From: Rhynchopus sp. YZ270_cl-10
Lineage: Eukaryota > Euglenozoa > Diplonemea > Diplonemida > Diplonemidae
NCBI GenBank assembly: GCA_964035575.1
Contig: OZ037879.1
Coordinates: 434,001 to 498,000 of the forward strand
Length of the DNA stretch: 64,000 nucleotides
Reading direction: 5' to 3'
This document shows, in pieces, positions 8,120 to 18,696 of this stretch (the first letter of the stretch is position 1; every line of letters begins with the position of its first letter). The position numbers and the translations under genes were made by a program. The notes beneath the pieces are model-generated. The model ran no database searches and had not been told where the DNA came from. It saw nothing but the letters and a program-made list of their open reading frames with translations.

Positions 8120-9835
8120 CTATTCCTCATCCTCTTCATCGTCACTGTCGACCTGCTTCTTCTTCTTCTTGTTCTTCTTCCCGCCACCGCCACCCTTTTT
8201 CGCATTCTTTTCGAGGTACTTCCAAAGATCCTTCATCCCCTTTCCTCCCATGTCAAGGTACTTCTTCACCTTATTGTCCGAGAGCGGGTTCTCAAGCAGG
8301 GCAAGCTCCTTGACCTTCTTGAGGGTTGTCACTGCGAAGGGCACTTCGGTGATGAGATTGTTGCTCAGCTGCACACGCGACATGATCGGGCATGCGCTAA
8401 TCTCATCAGGGATTTCGGTGATCTCATTCTGTGGGCACGAAAGCTCAGAGAGACGAGGGCACTTCGCGAACGGCACACCGTCCAGGCTTGTCAGCTTGTT
8501 TGCAGGTGCAGAAACGATGGTAAGGTTTGAAAGCCCTGAGAGGAAGTCCAGAGACGTCAATGCGTTGTTTCCAACCTTCACAACCTCGAGTTTCGAGCAC
8601 TGTTTTGGAAGAATTTTTTTGTTGAGTTGCAGAAAACATTGTTGAAAGGAGACTAAAAAGTGAAAAAGGATGTGCTTTTACGGCAAACGGTATCAATAAA
8701 AAGAAGGCATCCTCATCGAAAAAGATGCACCTCGCACATATCTTTAACATAGAGAAAAAACGGGGTGTACCTTAGAGAGCGTGGAAGGGATTGAGGTCAG
8801 CTTGTTGTGCTCCACCTCGAAGACCTTGAGGTTCGCGAGCTTGCCCATTTCGTCGGGGAGGGAGGTCAGCGCGTTGCCACTGAGGATCAGGATCTGCAGC
8901 GACTGCAGCTTTTCGATGCTGGAGGGCACTGTGGTGAGGATGCCCTTGGGGAGCTTCAGCGAGAGGCGGTTCAACATGGCAAGGTCCCAGAGGGCAGGGT
9001 CGCAGGGGTTTGCTGCATCTCCGTAGGCAGGGCAGTCTTCTCCGACCTCGGTACGCGTGATGGTGAGCTCGCAGATCTTTGAGGTCTTCTCTGCCTGGCT
9101 GTCGACCTTCTGGATCTCCTTCCAGATGGCTGTGCGGGATTTAATCGCGTCTGCCGTTTTCTGTGCGTCGTTTTCCTGCTTGACACGCTGCTCGAAGATC
9201 TTCTCCTGCTCCTTTGACTTCTCCATGCTGTCGCCCCCGCATTGCTCGAGAAGCGCCCTCTTCTTCTGCTTCGACATCTGTGTCGAGGAGATCCCCTCCG
9301 GGTTGTTCTTCGCCTTCTCCTCTTCCGTCGGTTCTTTAGGAGGGTTGATAAACTCTTCGAGCATTTCTATTACCTCGGTTCTTTTGTTTTTTGTGGCGTA
9401 GTCGAGCGCTGTTTTGCCGCGACCGTCTTTTTGGGAAACGAGGTGGAGGGCGTAGGAATGGTCATTGATGTCTTTGCGGTCGCCACGGCCCATGGGGCGG
9501 GCATCGAGAATGTGGTCCACGCATTTGGACTGGCCCTGCTCAGCTGCGTACATGAGAGCGGTTCTGCCTTGCTCGTCTTTGCACTCAAGCCAGCCGGCCT
9601 CGCGGAGTGCAGAGTTGCGGCTGTAGAAGTCAATAAGCATCTCCAAGCTCTTGAACTTTCCCTTCGATGCAGCAAGCATAAAGCTCGTCATGCCGTCGTC
9701 GTTGTGCGTGCTTGCGGTCACGTTGTTGCAGTTCGACAGCGACCACCGCAGGGTGTCCATCTTCTGCGAGTCCACGGAGCTCCAGAACTTCTCGAGGGGG
9801 TCCTGCTTGCCTCCTCCTCCGCCACGACGTGCCAT
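8120..9835 (-). CDS. ankyrin-repeat plus leucine-rich-repeat protein, two exons
   Basis: The coding sequence is complement(join(8120..8599,8771..9835)), giving 514 residues. Exon 1 ends ...STLSK and exon 2 resumes CSKLEVVKVGNN, restoring the LRR period, so the splice is well supported. Order of parts: Gly-rich start; three ankyrin repeats (about 47-75, 86-115, 136-163); a Lys/Glu-rich linker; seven or so leucine-rich repeats (about 285-475) with LxxLxLxxNxLTSLP spacing; and a lysine run with an acidic tail (KKNKKKKKQ, DSDDEEDEE). The C-terminal ENPLSDNKVKKYL segment resembles LRRC47-type proteins. It is probably an intracellular scaffold; no catalytic domain is visible. The leader is a (GGT)n tract, transcribed as (ACC)n, preceded by a pyrimidine tract ending in CAG, a plausible 3' splice acceptor. 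Confidence 0.88.
8600..8770 (-). other. 171-bp GT-AG intron
   Basis: On the minus strand the donor is AAG|GTACACC and the acceptor is TTCCAAAACAG|TGC. It is the only cis intron I can prove here. A family-1 type motif (8720-8745) lies inside it. Confidence 0.85.
8720..8745. repeat. family-1 type motif inside an intron
   Basis: aaagatgcacctcgcacata resembles the GTGC/GCAC subfamily seen at 63071 and 57559. Confidence 0.4.
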
Positions 9836-9841
9836 TGGAAG

Positions 9842-9869
9842 GGTGGTGGTGGTGGTGGTGGTGGTGGTG
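9842..9869 (+). repeat. (GGT)n microsatellite
   Basis: About nine perfect copies lie in the 5' leader of the ankyrin/LRR gene. Confidence 0.9.
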
Positions 9870-11064
9870 TGGGTCTGGAGAGAGAGGGGAGGGGAGGGGG
9901 TGTCAAGGGAGAGGAGGAGGGGGGTGTTCAGAAATGGTGTTCAGATCATAAATGCCTCGAATAGCCTCATATGGAGGGGGGGTGTGGAATGTATTGGAGG
10001 TTATAACTGACTGGATGGGTCCTGACCCAACCATGGTGTGATAAGGAAAACACTAAACAACGCGGGACAGGCAGATCAAAGATCCCCCCCACCGAGATGT
10101 GTTTTTTTCTTCCAAATCGTCACTTCACTATTTCTGCTCCCGCGTCGCTGCGGGATCACCTCCATACCGGGCATCAACAAAAGCTGGTATGTCGAATGAG
10201 GACATGCTACAGGAAGAGACCCTCTCGCCGCCCTCCCGACATACGACGCGCTCGTGTACACCGACGGATCGTTCCAAGACGTGACACAGCGCGTGACCAC
10301 CTCAGACCCGACCTACTCATCTCTCTGCAGTTCATCACCCTGCAGCTTCACCCCACCCCCCCGTGCAGTACGGCGATATGCACAGCTTTGGGATATAAGA
10401 GGAAAGGCTCGGAGGGAAATTCACGGAGCGCAATGCGACAAGCGACAAAAGAAGGAGACAAAAGACAGGGACAATAATGGGAGAAAATTCAACAAATGGG
10501 GACAATAAAGAAAAAGCTTATAAGATGACCCGAAGCCACTTCCTATGCGTTATCGCAGAGCGATAAAAGACGACAATAATATCATGGCGACAATGGGAAC
10601 AAACGGGGACATCAGGGAAGAAAATTCACGAAACCCAACAAACAAGAAGACAACAAAATGAGGAGAAAATTCAACGAAAGGACGACAATCAAAGACGGCA
10701 CCATCATAGACGTGAGGTCCGGGGAATGTGCCTACACTATGCTGCGCTGCGACTCGAGCAGAAGATGAGATTGATGGTACAGTATGCAGTCTGATCAAAC
10801 CGAACGGATATGCTTTCCCCCCCCGGATCATACACCATGAAATACAATAAACGATATGGTATTCCTAATAATTATGAACAAAAATATGAAGGAAGGAAAT
10901 AAGGGCAAATGAGGAGGGTATCTTAATGGGTAAGTGCAAAAGAACGCAGGCGGGGGGGGAGGGTTAGTTGGGGGAAAAAAAAATAATCTGGCGCAAATCT
11001 CGGGGGGTATTTCGTTACCTTCCCTTAAGGGGGCACAAAAAAACCAAAAAAAAACCTCTTCTCT
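9870..11064. other. intergenic stretch, no supported gene
   Basis: It holds degenerate repeats around the phrase gagaaaattcaac (near 10479, 10616 and 10662) and a short RNase H-like coding scrap (10226-10290, listed separately). I see nothing else. Confidence 0.55.
10226..10290 (+). pseudogene. possible scrap of a LINE-type RNase H domain
   Basis: One frame reads LPTYDALVYTDGSFQDV, which matches the first strand and catalytic Asp of RNase H domains found at the C-terminus of many LINEs. The similarity stops within about 20 residues and no other LINE part is visible. Chance is a real possibility. Confidence 0.25.
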
Positions 11065-12822
11065 CTACCCCTCTAGCACATCAAGAATCGCTTCGCTATA
11101 GAGAGATATCGCCACACAAAACAGAACAAGCATAACAAACACCGCTGTCAGACGTTTATACCCCGCTTTGAGCAGAAGAAGCACACTTGCCGTCACAAAG
11201 AGCACCACACTGCTACACGATGGGTCTGCAACATGTTGCCACACTTTGGGCTCACCACCCCACATTACCCCCATATCCTCAATTTTGACATGCGTTGACA
11301 CCTCACCTTCACGCTCCGCAAGCAGCTCTGTTGTCAACCCTTCCCCTGCACAGGTCCGTCTCCAGATCTCATCTGCTGCGAAAGAGCCTTTCAACACCTC
11401 CTTCATCCCCCTCTTCGATCTGCACGACAACCGTTTCCTTGGTCTCTCTGGAAGCTCCACGGTACCATCCCAGGACGCATTGAGGAGATAATAAAAGAGT
11501 TTCCACTGTCTATGATCGGTTGCTTCGGTTCTGTGTTTATTAATGTACCGGGTAGATTCTTTTGCAATCTCCTCTGCAACGTCGTCGTTCCCTTCTAACA
11601 ACACCTTTGTTTTAGACAGATTCGCCATTAACTCAGAATGATTCTTTGTGATGGGAATATAGTGGAGCCATGGGATGAGGTCCTGCCAATAGTACTCTTC
11701 CATTTGAAACTCTTCTCTTGGCATATGAAGAAGAATTCCAGGACCACGGAGTTGTTCGGAAAGACGTCCGCAAGAGCCTGCTCCATCAATGACAAGGATA
11801 TATTTGTATTGCATAACATCGTCTTGAGTCATGCGAGCTGCTCCTACATTACGACGTTTCTGTGCAGGGTCGTGATCCGCGCAAAGCTCTGATAAATCTA
11901 CCCCTTTCACCATCTCTCTTGGGATGCTTCCTTCTGAGAGGAGTGTTTTTATATATGATATGCAGTCATGCAGCTCGGGTCCTCTGGTTACCGCAATATC
12001 GAGCCATCCATCAAGAAAATTTAATGCCGATAGAATAGACGAAAACAGCCGATTTCTATTAAAATTTGTCCCCCGAAACACTACCGCCTGCCGCAAATCT
12101 TTCCACCCAAGAAACGGACGCATTTTTTTGAGGTAATCATGTTGAAGCGCTTCTTGATTGGGTAAAGGAATGTGATTATGGCAGTTCGCGGTGTTCACGC
12201 TGTATTTTATGATAGGATACGGCGGGGTCGGGGTGTAGACCGGGGAGGTGGTGATGCTGCTTCCGGGGTCTTCTGGACAGTAGGATTCGTCGCTGAAGAT
12301 TATGACAAGGTCGAAGTTGAAGTCGGTGAGGGTGATCCCGCCGAGAATGCCTTCGTGGACTTTGGAGACGGCGGTGGAGAGGAAGAGGCGGGTCATGGAG
12401 GGGGAGAGGCGGATTCCGCGGAGGGCATCCCAGCCGTGGATTGTTCCATTTCTGATGAAGATTCGGACACCAGAGTCGTTGTCAAAGCTTGCGTTGTGTA
12501 ACCCCGCGAGATTGTCGGAAGAAGTGCTGGTTAGCTTATCGTAGATGCGCATCCTTTCAACCATTCTTGCACCCCGTCGTTCGCACATCCATCTCTCGTC
12601 CGCATCGACCACATTGTGGCATACCCGTCGAACCGCATCACCGTGCTTTCCATTGATGTCAGCTAAAGGGTCCTTTTGTCGTTCCGCATCCCAGTGTTGT
12701 TGTGCGTTGTTGCGTAGTGTTTGGAGGGAGAGAGGTGGAATGGAAATGGGATTTTCAATAATCTCGGTCGGCAATACCGAAAAAGGCAGCAGAATGATGC
12801 AGAGAATGTGTAAAGAAAGCAT
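11065..12822 (-). CDS. CAP10/POGLUT-type glycosyltransferase (GT90)
   Basis: The 585-residue protein (from MLSLHILCIILLPF) starts with a signal peptide or anchor. An upstream in-frame Met at 12900 would add 26 polar residues; I prefer the internal start because it makes a normal signal peptide. The CAP10 fold is shown by VVFRGTNFNRNR (sugar-nucleotide site) and, about 110 residues later, YKYILVIDGAGSCGRLSEQL with LIPWLHYIPI, equivalent to the family's KYLINIDG...R and PWVHYVP blocks. Known members transfer glucose or xylose to secreted proteins or polysaccharide in the ER/Golgi. Two hydrophobic segments at the C-terminus suggest a membrane anchor at that end too, which is unusual. It has several N-glycosylation sequons. 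The acceptor is unknown. Confidence 0.82.
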   Translation of the reverse strand: MLSLHILCIILLPFSVLPTEIIENPISIPPLSLQTLRNNAQQHWDAERQKDPLADINGKHGDAVRRVCHNVVDADERWMCERRGARMVERMRIYDKLTSTSSDNLAGLHNASFDNDSGVRIFIRNGTIHGWDALRGIRLSPSMTRLFLSTAVSKVHEGILGGITLTDFNFDLVIIFSDESYCPEDPGSSITTSPVYTPTPPYPIIKYSVNTANCHNHIPLPNQEALQHDYLKKMRPFLGWKDLRQAVVFRGTNFNRNRLFSSILSALNFLDGWLDIAVTRGPELHDCISYIKTLLSEGSIPREMVKGVDLSELCADHDPAQKRRNVGAARMTQDDVMQYKYILVIDGAGSCGRLSEQLRGPGILLHMPREEFQMEEYYWQDLIPWLHYIPITKNHSELMANLSKTKVLLEGNDDVAEEIAKESTRYINKHRTEATDHRQWKLFYYLLNASWDGTVELPERPRKRLSCRSKRGMKEVLKGSFAADEIWRRTCAGEGLTTELLAEREGEVSTHVKIEDMGVMWGGEPKVWQHVADPSCSSVVLFVTASVLLLLKAGYKRLTAVFVMLVLFCVAISLYSEAILDVLEG

Positions 12823-14038
12823 AGTAAAAAAGGGTGTTTGGATTTTATTCAAAGTTTTTTTCGTTATTTGAAAATTTGGTTGTTTTTTAAGTGTAGACAC
12901 CCGAAGAACTTGAACTCCACTATACAGTTATTTTTTGCTTTGTTCTCATAGAGCAATTAAGTAAAGTGTAAATGCGAGAAAAAGAAAAAGAAAATCAGGG
13001 GTAATGAGGAGGAGATAGGAAGACTTAAAGGGGTGAAGTTGGGTAGTGGGTACAAAACAAATAAATGTAGATGAAAAAGAAAAGGGGGGTTCTTTTTTTG
13101 CTCTGAATAGGTTGTTCCGTGTACCGTTTTTTTTTTCTCCTTCCCCTCCCTGGAGGCTGTATTGTTGTTTGATGAGTTTTTTTTGTTTTTTTTTTTGTTT
13201 TGAAAACTTAGCTTTGTCAAGGATGTACTCCATTTTTCAAAGTTTTTCTTTTATTCTCATTGTAACCTAAAACTGTAGGCAATGACGGCGATGACGCTTT
13301 CCAGAAAGTGGTTTTTTTTTTCCCCCTGTTTTTTTCTGTTGTAGCTGCACCACAAAAAAAAAAAACATTGATTTTGAAATACGCCCTCTTGTAACAGTGT
13401 ACCTAAAATAGTGGCGGAAATGCAAAGGGCAACACACCAAAAACAAAACAATTGTATAATATCTCTTCGCCTCTTTTATGGGGGTGTGGAGTTACCCCCC
13501 ACCTTAGGAGAGATGGACCGGAACCAAGGCAGATCAGGGGGATTTTTTGGACGGAAGGAGGAGAAGTGCACTAGGGCACACCCTAGACATACAGTGTGCA
13601 CGACTCGTATTATCGTATATTATCGTATTCGGGATCCGGCTGTATGCCTAGAGGTGCGCGAGGGCACAAACCCTTCCTAGACGTTGGGTAAGGTGCCTGC
13701 TGGGGCAACAACAACAAAAGTTCACAAAAAAAAAAAAAAAAAAAAAAAAAATGAAACAAATCGTAAATTCGTGTACTTCAATTCAGAACAATAGGGCCTT
13801 CCTTGACGCAAATGGCCGAAATGTCAACAAAACGAAAAGAAGAAGAAAAATATCGGGTATTTTGTATGTGCTGCTCAAAGACTACTACAGCCACAAATTG
13901 AAATGGAGAATGCTTTTAGAATAAAAAGGATAAAAATTCAAAAAAATTACGAGAAAATTTCACATGGGGAGTGGGGGGATGCACACAAAATGAGTAAAAT
14001 GGGGTGTAAAACGATATTTTCAAAAAAAAAAAAAAGCC
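12823..14038. other. intergenic stretch, no supported gene
   Basis: The stretch is AT-rich with long A and T runs (for example 13726-13750). A small hairpin ctagggcacaccctag lies at 13571-13586. No gene is seen. Confidence 0.6.
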
Positions 14039-15103
14039 TCAGATATCTACTGTGAATTGGTCGAGCCACTCCATTTGTTCTACAGTTCCGTTGGCGAAGA
14101 ACTGGAGGGGTGCCCAGTACTGAGAGTCATAGGTTTTAACGGAGCCTGACCCGAACCGCATTCCTGTGTACCAATACTGGCGGGCACCGGAGGCTGTGGT
14201 GATGGAGGAGACCCCGAACTGTTGGGCAGGAACCCGGTAGGTTCCATTCGGGAGAACCGAATTGACTTCGGACTGGAAAACGTAGTCGCCTAGCGGGGTG
14301 GACGCGGTGTACACTCGCGAGCTACCCCCTTTGTCGCAAAAGCAGCAACCCTGACCGAACATCACATACCACGTTCCGTCACGTTCAAACACACCCCCAC
14401 CCTCATAGTAGGTCCCATTCTCAATCGGCGCCGACGTTGCCACAACCTTAGTGTAATCTGCGGAGAGCTGGGTGACGTAGTTAGCGTGCATTCCTTTTCC
14501 GTTTGCGTTGTGTTTCATGTACACTACATCGTCGGTATGCTTCCAGAGGTACAAATCAGCCGAAGCAGGCAAACCAGACACAGGAAACCCTCCGTCCTTG
14601 TTGATAACGAAAGGCCCGGTAGGGGAAGAGGACGTGGCTACACCTTGCCCTCCGTGGTCTCCGTTTTGCTGCACGATAAACCACATGACGTAGTTGTTGT
14701 TCTTTTTGTTGTATTCGACTGATGGTTCGAAGAAAGCGCAGTTTGAAGTGTTTAGGCCGTCGTTGGTGTGCATATCCGGTAGTGCGTCCAGCGTTTCCAC
14801 CTTCCACGTATTCAGGTCGGTGCTGCTGTACACCGCGTAGGACATATTCCGCCAGCCGCAGAGAGGCCAAGAAATGTTCGCTCCCCACTCATAACAGTAT
14901 TTTTCGTCGCTCTTTGGGCACGGCTGGTAGTGTGTCCCATACACATAGAAGGTGTCGCCAAACTGACGGAGAGACCCATCGCTTGCGCCCATAGGCAGCC
15001 CTGTAGTATCCAAGCGGGGCTTGTCATTGTTCACGGTCACCTCTACTGCCTTGCAGAGAACCGTACACAGGGCCAATGCATAGGGGACAAAAGAGGATTT
15101 CAT
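14039..15103 (-). CDS. secreted GH43-like glycosidase
   Basis: The start is chosen at MKSSFVPYALALCTVLCKA, a textbook signal peptide, giving 354 residues; the frame is open 27 codons further upstream through a fold-back repeat. The five-bladed propeller pattern of GH43 is visible: ASDGSLRQFGDTFYVYGTHY near the N-terminus (first blade, candidate base Asp), FFEPSVEYNKKNNNYVMW (second), SADLYLWKHTDDVVYMKHN (third), YYEGGGVFERDGTWYVMFG (candidate acid Glu) and AQQFGVSSITT. Spacing is closest to the exo-beta-1,3-galactanase-like subfamily. Paired cysteines and many N-x-S/T sites fit an extracellular enzyme acting on plant or algal polysaccharide. On the coding strand a pyrimidine tract ends in TTACAG eight bases before the ATG, a good splice acceptor with no coding exon upstream. 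Confidence 0.8.
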   Translation of the reverse strand: MKSSFVPYALALCTVLCKAVEVTVNNDKPRLDTTGLPMGASDGSLRQFGDTFYVYGTHYQPCPKSDEKYCYEWGANISWPLCGWRNMSYAVYSSTDLNTWKVETLDALPDMHTNDGLNTSNCAFFEPSVEYNKKNNNYVMWFIVQQNGDHGGQGVATSSSPTGPFVINKDGGFPVSGLPASADLYLWKHTDDVVYMKHNANGKGMHANYVTQLSADYTKVVATSAPIENGTYYEGGGVFERDGTWYVMFGQGCCFCDKGGSSRVYTASTPLGDYVFQSEVNSVLPNGTYRVPAQQFGVSSITTASGARQYWYTGMRFGSGSVKTYDSQYWAPLQFFANGTVEQMEWLDQFTVDI

Positions 15104-15139
15104 AGTGTGTTCTGTAAGAAGAGTGGAAGAAGGGGGGTG

Positions 15140-15303
15140 CACGACGTTGAAGTAAATGACTTTACTTGTGGTTTTACATGTCATTTTACTTGTGAAAATG
15201 GTTTACTTGTGGCACAGATAAAAGCGTAAGCGTACAGCTTAAACACAAGTAAAAAAAAATAACATGGAAAACCACAAGTAACGTAATTTACTTCAACGTC
15301 GTG
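15140..15303. repeat. 164-bp fold-back element in the GH43 upstream region
   Basis: The ends are inverted repeats of about 36 bp with two mismatches: cacgacgttgaagtaaatga... and its complement ending ttacttcaacgtcgtg. Imperfect gggggtg repeats flank it (15133-15139, 15305-15311), suggesting a MITE. The gene's leader starts just inside 15137. Confidence 0.75.
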
Positions 15304-15336
15304 TGGGGGTGGAGGTGGGGGTGGGGGAGCCGCATG

Positions 15337-15409
15337 CCCCGAAGGCGAATTTCGTATTCGCCCTGTATTCGGGTCCGAATGTAGGGCGAATACACATTCG
15401 CCTTCGGGG
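15337..15409. repeat. cruciform-forming inverted repeat
   Basis: Outer arms ccccgaaggcgaat / attcgccttcgggg enclose a second inverted pair (gtattcgccct / agggcgaatac). Confidence 0.8.
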
Positions 15410-15626
15410 TATGACTAGGGTGGGGGTAGGGGATTGAAAAAAGAGGGAGGGGAGGAGGGGAGAAGAAGTTTTTAGAGGGAATAAAACGATGTTTATATAT
15501 GAGCATCAAAGAACTGTTTGTACAGTGTGTGTTTTTTTGTTGGAAGGTTGAACTTCAGCCTACCGTTTTTTTTGTGTGGATTGCAAAAGACGAATGTATC
15601 ACGCACGCACACACACCATTTTTTTT

Positions 15627-15655
15627 GGGGCCATATTCTGCGCAAGAAATACCCC
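15627..15655. repeat. family-3 short hairpin, followed by (AC)n
   Basis: ggggccatattctgcgcaag...tacccc can fold on GGGG/CCCC. The same sequence, also followed by an AC run, recurs at 54944-54972. Confidence 0.65.
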
Positions 15656-15672
15656 TATTTTTTTTTAGTTAC

Positions 15673-15696
15673 CAAACACACACACACACACACACA
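15673..15696. repeat. (AC)n microsatellite
   Basis: About eleven AC units follow the family-3 hairpin. Confidence 0.85.
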
Positions 15697-16040
15697 AACA
15701 CCTACCTAATATTTCAAAAAAAGAATTTCGTGGTTCTTACAAAATAAAAAATAAAAATAAAAAACACTCTGCTGGTTCACTTTAAGAACCTGCCAAACTA
15801 AAAGAACAGAAAACAGTGAAAAAGATATGACATTTTTCGATGTGGTAAAGGCACGACAAGGGCACGATAAATCGCAAGGAAGTCAGCTCGGGCACGACCG
15901 TCTGGCGATACCCGTGGGGTTGAACCAACCCGCTAACTTCGCATATCATCGCACCGGATGGTACCTACCACAACGTAAGCCACACTACGCTTAGCCTGAT
16001 TAGATTATTCTTTGGTTTCTTCATCAGCCGTTTGCTTTTT

Positions 16041-16098
16041 TTTGAAAACTTGGTTGCATTAATACTAATTAGTTTAGCCACCCTAGAGTGTGCACCAC
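16041..16098. repeat. family-2 short intergenic motif
   Basis: gaaaacttggttg followed by gccaccctagagtgtg; related copies lie at 51484-51532 and 61219-61276. This copy has a short extra ATTAGT-like stretch in the middle. Confidence 0.65.
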
Positions 16099-16474
16099 TA
16101 TACTAAACATTAATACGTCACCGCAGACGAGCGCGATACTTTTTTTTTTTTTGTTATTGCTCCTCGTGGGTGGCAAACTACTTAGCCATCTCAAGGGGAA
16201 AAGACACGAGACGAAATAATATTCGACAAACACAACTTCTCTGTTCTCTGTTCAAGAGCTCCGAGTAGAAGGGGGCGCATACACGGGAAGGGACATACAC
16301 ACAACTCAGGAAACAAGGGTGCGTCATTGAACTCTTGGGGATAGCCATCTCTCTGTTGTGACCCCCTGAAGACCTCTTCGCAAGGGAAAAAAAAAAAAAG
16401 GAGAAAATGAGCAGTGGTTACCATTGGGGGGGCTTCTGAAATTTAATACGTATGGGACACGTATGGGACACTAT

Positions 16475-16770
16475 CAGGCACTCCGCTAGGTACTAAAGTT
16501 CTGTTGATTGTCAACAGAACTTTTTGAAAATGGGGAAAAAAAAAAAAAAAAAAAAGTTCTGCTGAGTGGTTCAGACCCGTTCTACTTGTCAAAAAAGCTC
16601 AGGAGAAGAAGATATGGAGAGGTGAGTGCTCAAACGTCCCAAAAAAGTCAAAATCGGGCGTTGAAAAAAAAAAAAGTTGCGTACCGTGCGCCTGCGGCGC
16701 AAGCATGTACCCCACCACGTGGACCATCAACAGAACATTTTCAAAATCGGAAATCCTAGCGGAGAGCCTG
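16475..16770 (+). mobile_element. hAT-like MITE, copy 1
   Basis: The 296-bp unit starts caggcactccgctagg and ends cctagcggagagcctg, with subterminal inverted stretches (aaagttctgttgat / cagaacattttc). It is the inverted counterpart of 61897-62194. No clean target duplication is visible here. It codes for nothing. Confidence 0.78.
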
Positions 16771-17650
16771 CACTAAATTTAAAAAAAAAAAAAAAAACCC
16801 ATTCCGAGCTTTCGGCCCCGTACGTTGGCGGGGCATCTCCGCTCATATGTACAAAATTTTGGTGATTTAAATTTCCGCAAAATATGAACCCATACTCGCA
16901 AACAATGGTCATTTTCAGGTCTGAAAACCATGAAATTGTGGTGTTTTGACTGGGAACAGGTAGCGCCGCAGGCGCACGGTGCCCAACTTTTGCCTTTTCT
17001 TTTCCCTTTTCCCTGCTTTCTTTTGATTGCGCGAGCCGGATGCTCTCCACGGTGAGGTCGCATGTGCGTGTAAAAACACACTTACACGAAATATGAGATT
17101 CTGGTTTTAGCAAGGAAAAACGTACCGAGCAAAATCATCAAAATCTACGGTAGTCGGTAGTAATCCAGCACGACCCCTGATAGGGAACTGCATTTTTTTT
17201 TATGGCGTCGCAGGCGAAAAAAAATTAGAGTACGGTGTACGAATATGGCTCTTGACACCAAACGAACCCTTTTTGCGGAGCAAAAAAGGAAAAATGGCGC
17301 CGCAGGCAAAAAAAATTAAGGTACAGGATGCAACCCAGTTCCCAGGTGCATATCCTGGAATGAAATTTATTGCCGGAGGGAAATTTATTTCCGGCCGATT
17401 TTTTCCTTTCTTTTGGCTAAAAAAATCGCCACGTACCACGCTAGTTAGCTACAAGTATGAACAAAACTAAAAAAAAATAAATAAAAAACACGTATGATTT
17501 CCACGTATGGGAAATCACACGTAGGGAAAAATCAAAATTAATTCACGTATGGAAAATCACACGTCCCACATGTGGAAGGTAATACGTGAAAATGAGAGAA
17601 ACAAAAAAGGGGAAAGAACAGAACAATGTGTGGAGCACAGAACCAAAAAA
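16771..17650. other. intergenic stretch with a dispersed-repeat piece
   Basis: No gene is supported. Near 17201-17360 lies a minus-oriented piece of the repeat family seen inside the hAT element at 1056-1800 (tgcggagcaaaaa, gcgccgcaggc, gcaacccagttccca). At 17486-17590 the phrase cacgtatggaaaatcacacg is repeated in degenerate form. Confidence 0.6.
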
Positions 17651-17654
17651 AAAA

Positions 17655-17729
17655 GTGTCACTTGTCGTTCCCTCACCCTCTTGTAGTTGTTTGATGCGTT
17701 GACACACGGGTGAGTGAACGACGTGACAC
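17655..17729. repeat. strong hairpin, family 4
   Basis: The arms gtgtcacttgtcgttc (17655-17670) and gaacgacgtgacac (17716-17729) pair almost fully, plus tcaccc/gggtga inside. The loop contains ttgtagttgtttgatgcgtt, shared exactly with 50389-50512. It may be a MITE or a structured RNA. Confidence 0.7.
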
Positions 17730-17923
17730 TTTCCGCTCACAAGGTAGTGTGCGTAAAAAAAAACAAAAAAAAAAGGGTGTGAATTGCAATTGGTGTTGGT
17801 GTTTGCGAATCAGAGTGAATCAAACACCTAATTGCAAAGCATATTTTTTGTTCTCCGTGTTGTTTCTGCTCAAAGCGGTACTGACAAACTAAAAGATGTT
17901 GAACAAAAAAAGGAAAAAAATGA

Positions 17924-17959
17924 GTAAGACGATTCTAAGCCTTTCATGCTAGGTCACCT
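17924..17959. repeat. family-1 motif, left part, split by an insertion
   Basis: gtaagacgattctaagcctt...ggtcacct is the left part of a family-1 motif. The motif continues after the 1.48-kb insertion as tcaccttgg (19436 on). Confidence 0.7.
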
Positions 17960-18364
17960 CACGGCATCCATAAGCCCTTACTAAGGGATATGAGCTCCAC
18001 CTCTTAATTTTTTAAGCCCTTAATTTTGGGATCAGCTAAAATTAAGGGCTTAATTTAAGGGCTTAGTTTCTTACTAAGAGCTTACTAAGGGCTTAGTAAG
18101 AAATTAAGGGCTTAATTTAAGGGCTTAAAAAGAGCTTACCAAGAGTGCACTTACCCTAGGCATACTGTGCGGGCGAGTAGGAAAAACTCGCCCATTTTTG
18201 GAGGGCGAGTTTTTTTTTTTGGTAGGGATTTTACCTTGGGAAAAGTGCACCTGCGAAAATGTGAGTGAAATTTCATTTGCCTGCAGGTATACTATAAACC
18301 GGCATGGCGAGTACGTTGTTGTACAGCGAATCTAGCCCCTACCCATGCCTTTGTGGTCCTCCAT

Positions 18365-18425
18365 ATTGTAGTGCATCTTGTCTCCGGGATCCTGTGGGGA
18401 TCCCGGGGATAAGATGCACTACAAT
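18365..18425. repeat. long near-perfect hairpin
   Basis: attgtagtgcatcttgtctc and its complement gataagatgcactacaat enclose cgggatcc/ggatcccg, giving a stem of about 28 bp with a tiny loop, inside the 1.48-kb element. Confidence 0.85.
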
Positions 18426-18696
18426 AGATACATACAGGATCTGAATTTGGGCGAGTTTTGGACGAATTTTGGCCCGGTGTAGTCATAAACTCGATGCGAG
18501 TCGCATTCTCGGACTATTTTTGGTCTGGCGAAAAATTCTTGCACAATTCTCACACGATTCTGTGGTGGTCAAACGTTAGTATTCCTTCCAATGGATTTAT
18601 TGGGTGTATGTTATACTGGGACAATGTGGTCAGATCACTCTTCAGACCACTTGGAAAAGTGCACGGCATATAAAAGATTCCGCCTGCGGCGGGCGT

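Noticed and set aside
15890-15970. Possible tRNA around gtggggttgaaccaacccgc
   Set aside because: The arm cannot form a normal T-loop (no TTCRA) and no matching acceptor or D arm was found.
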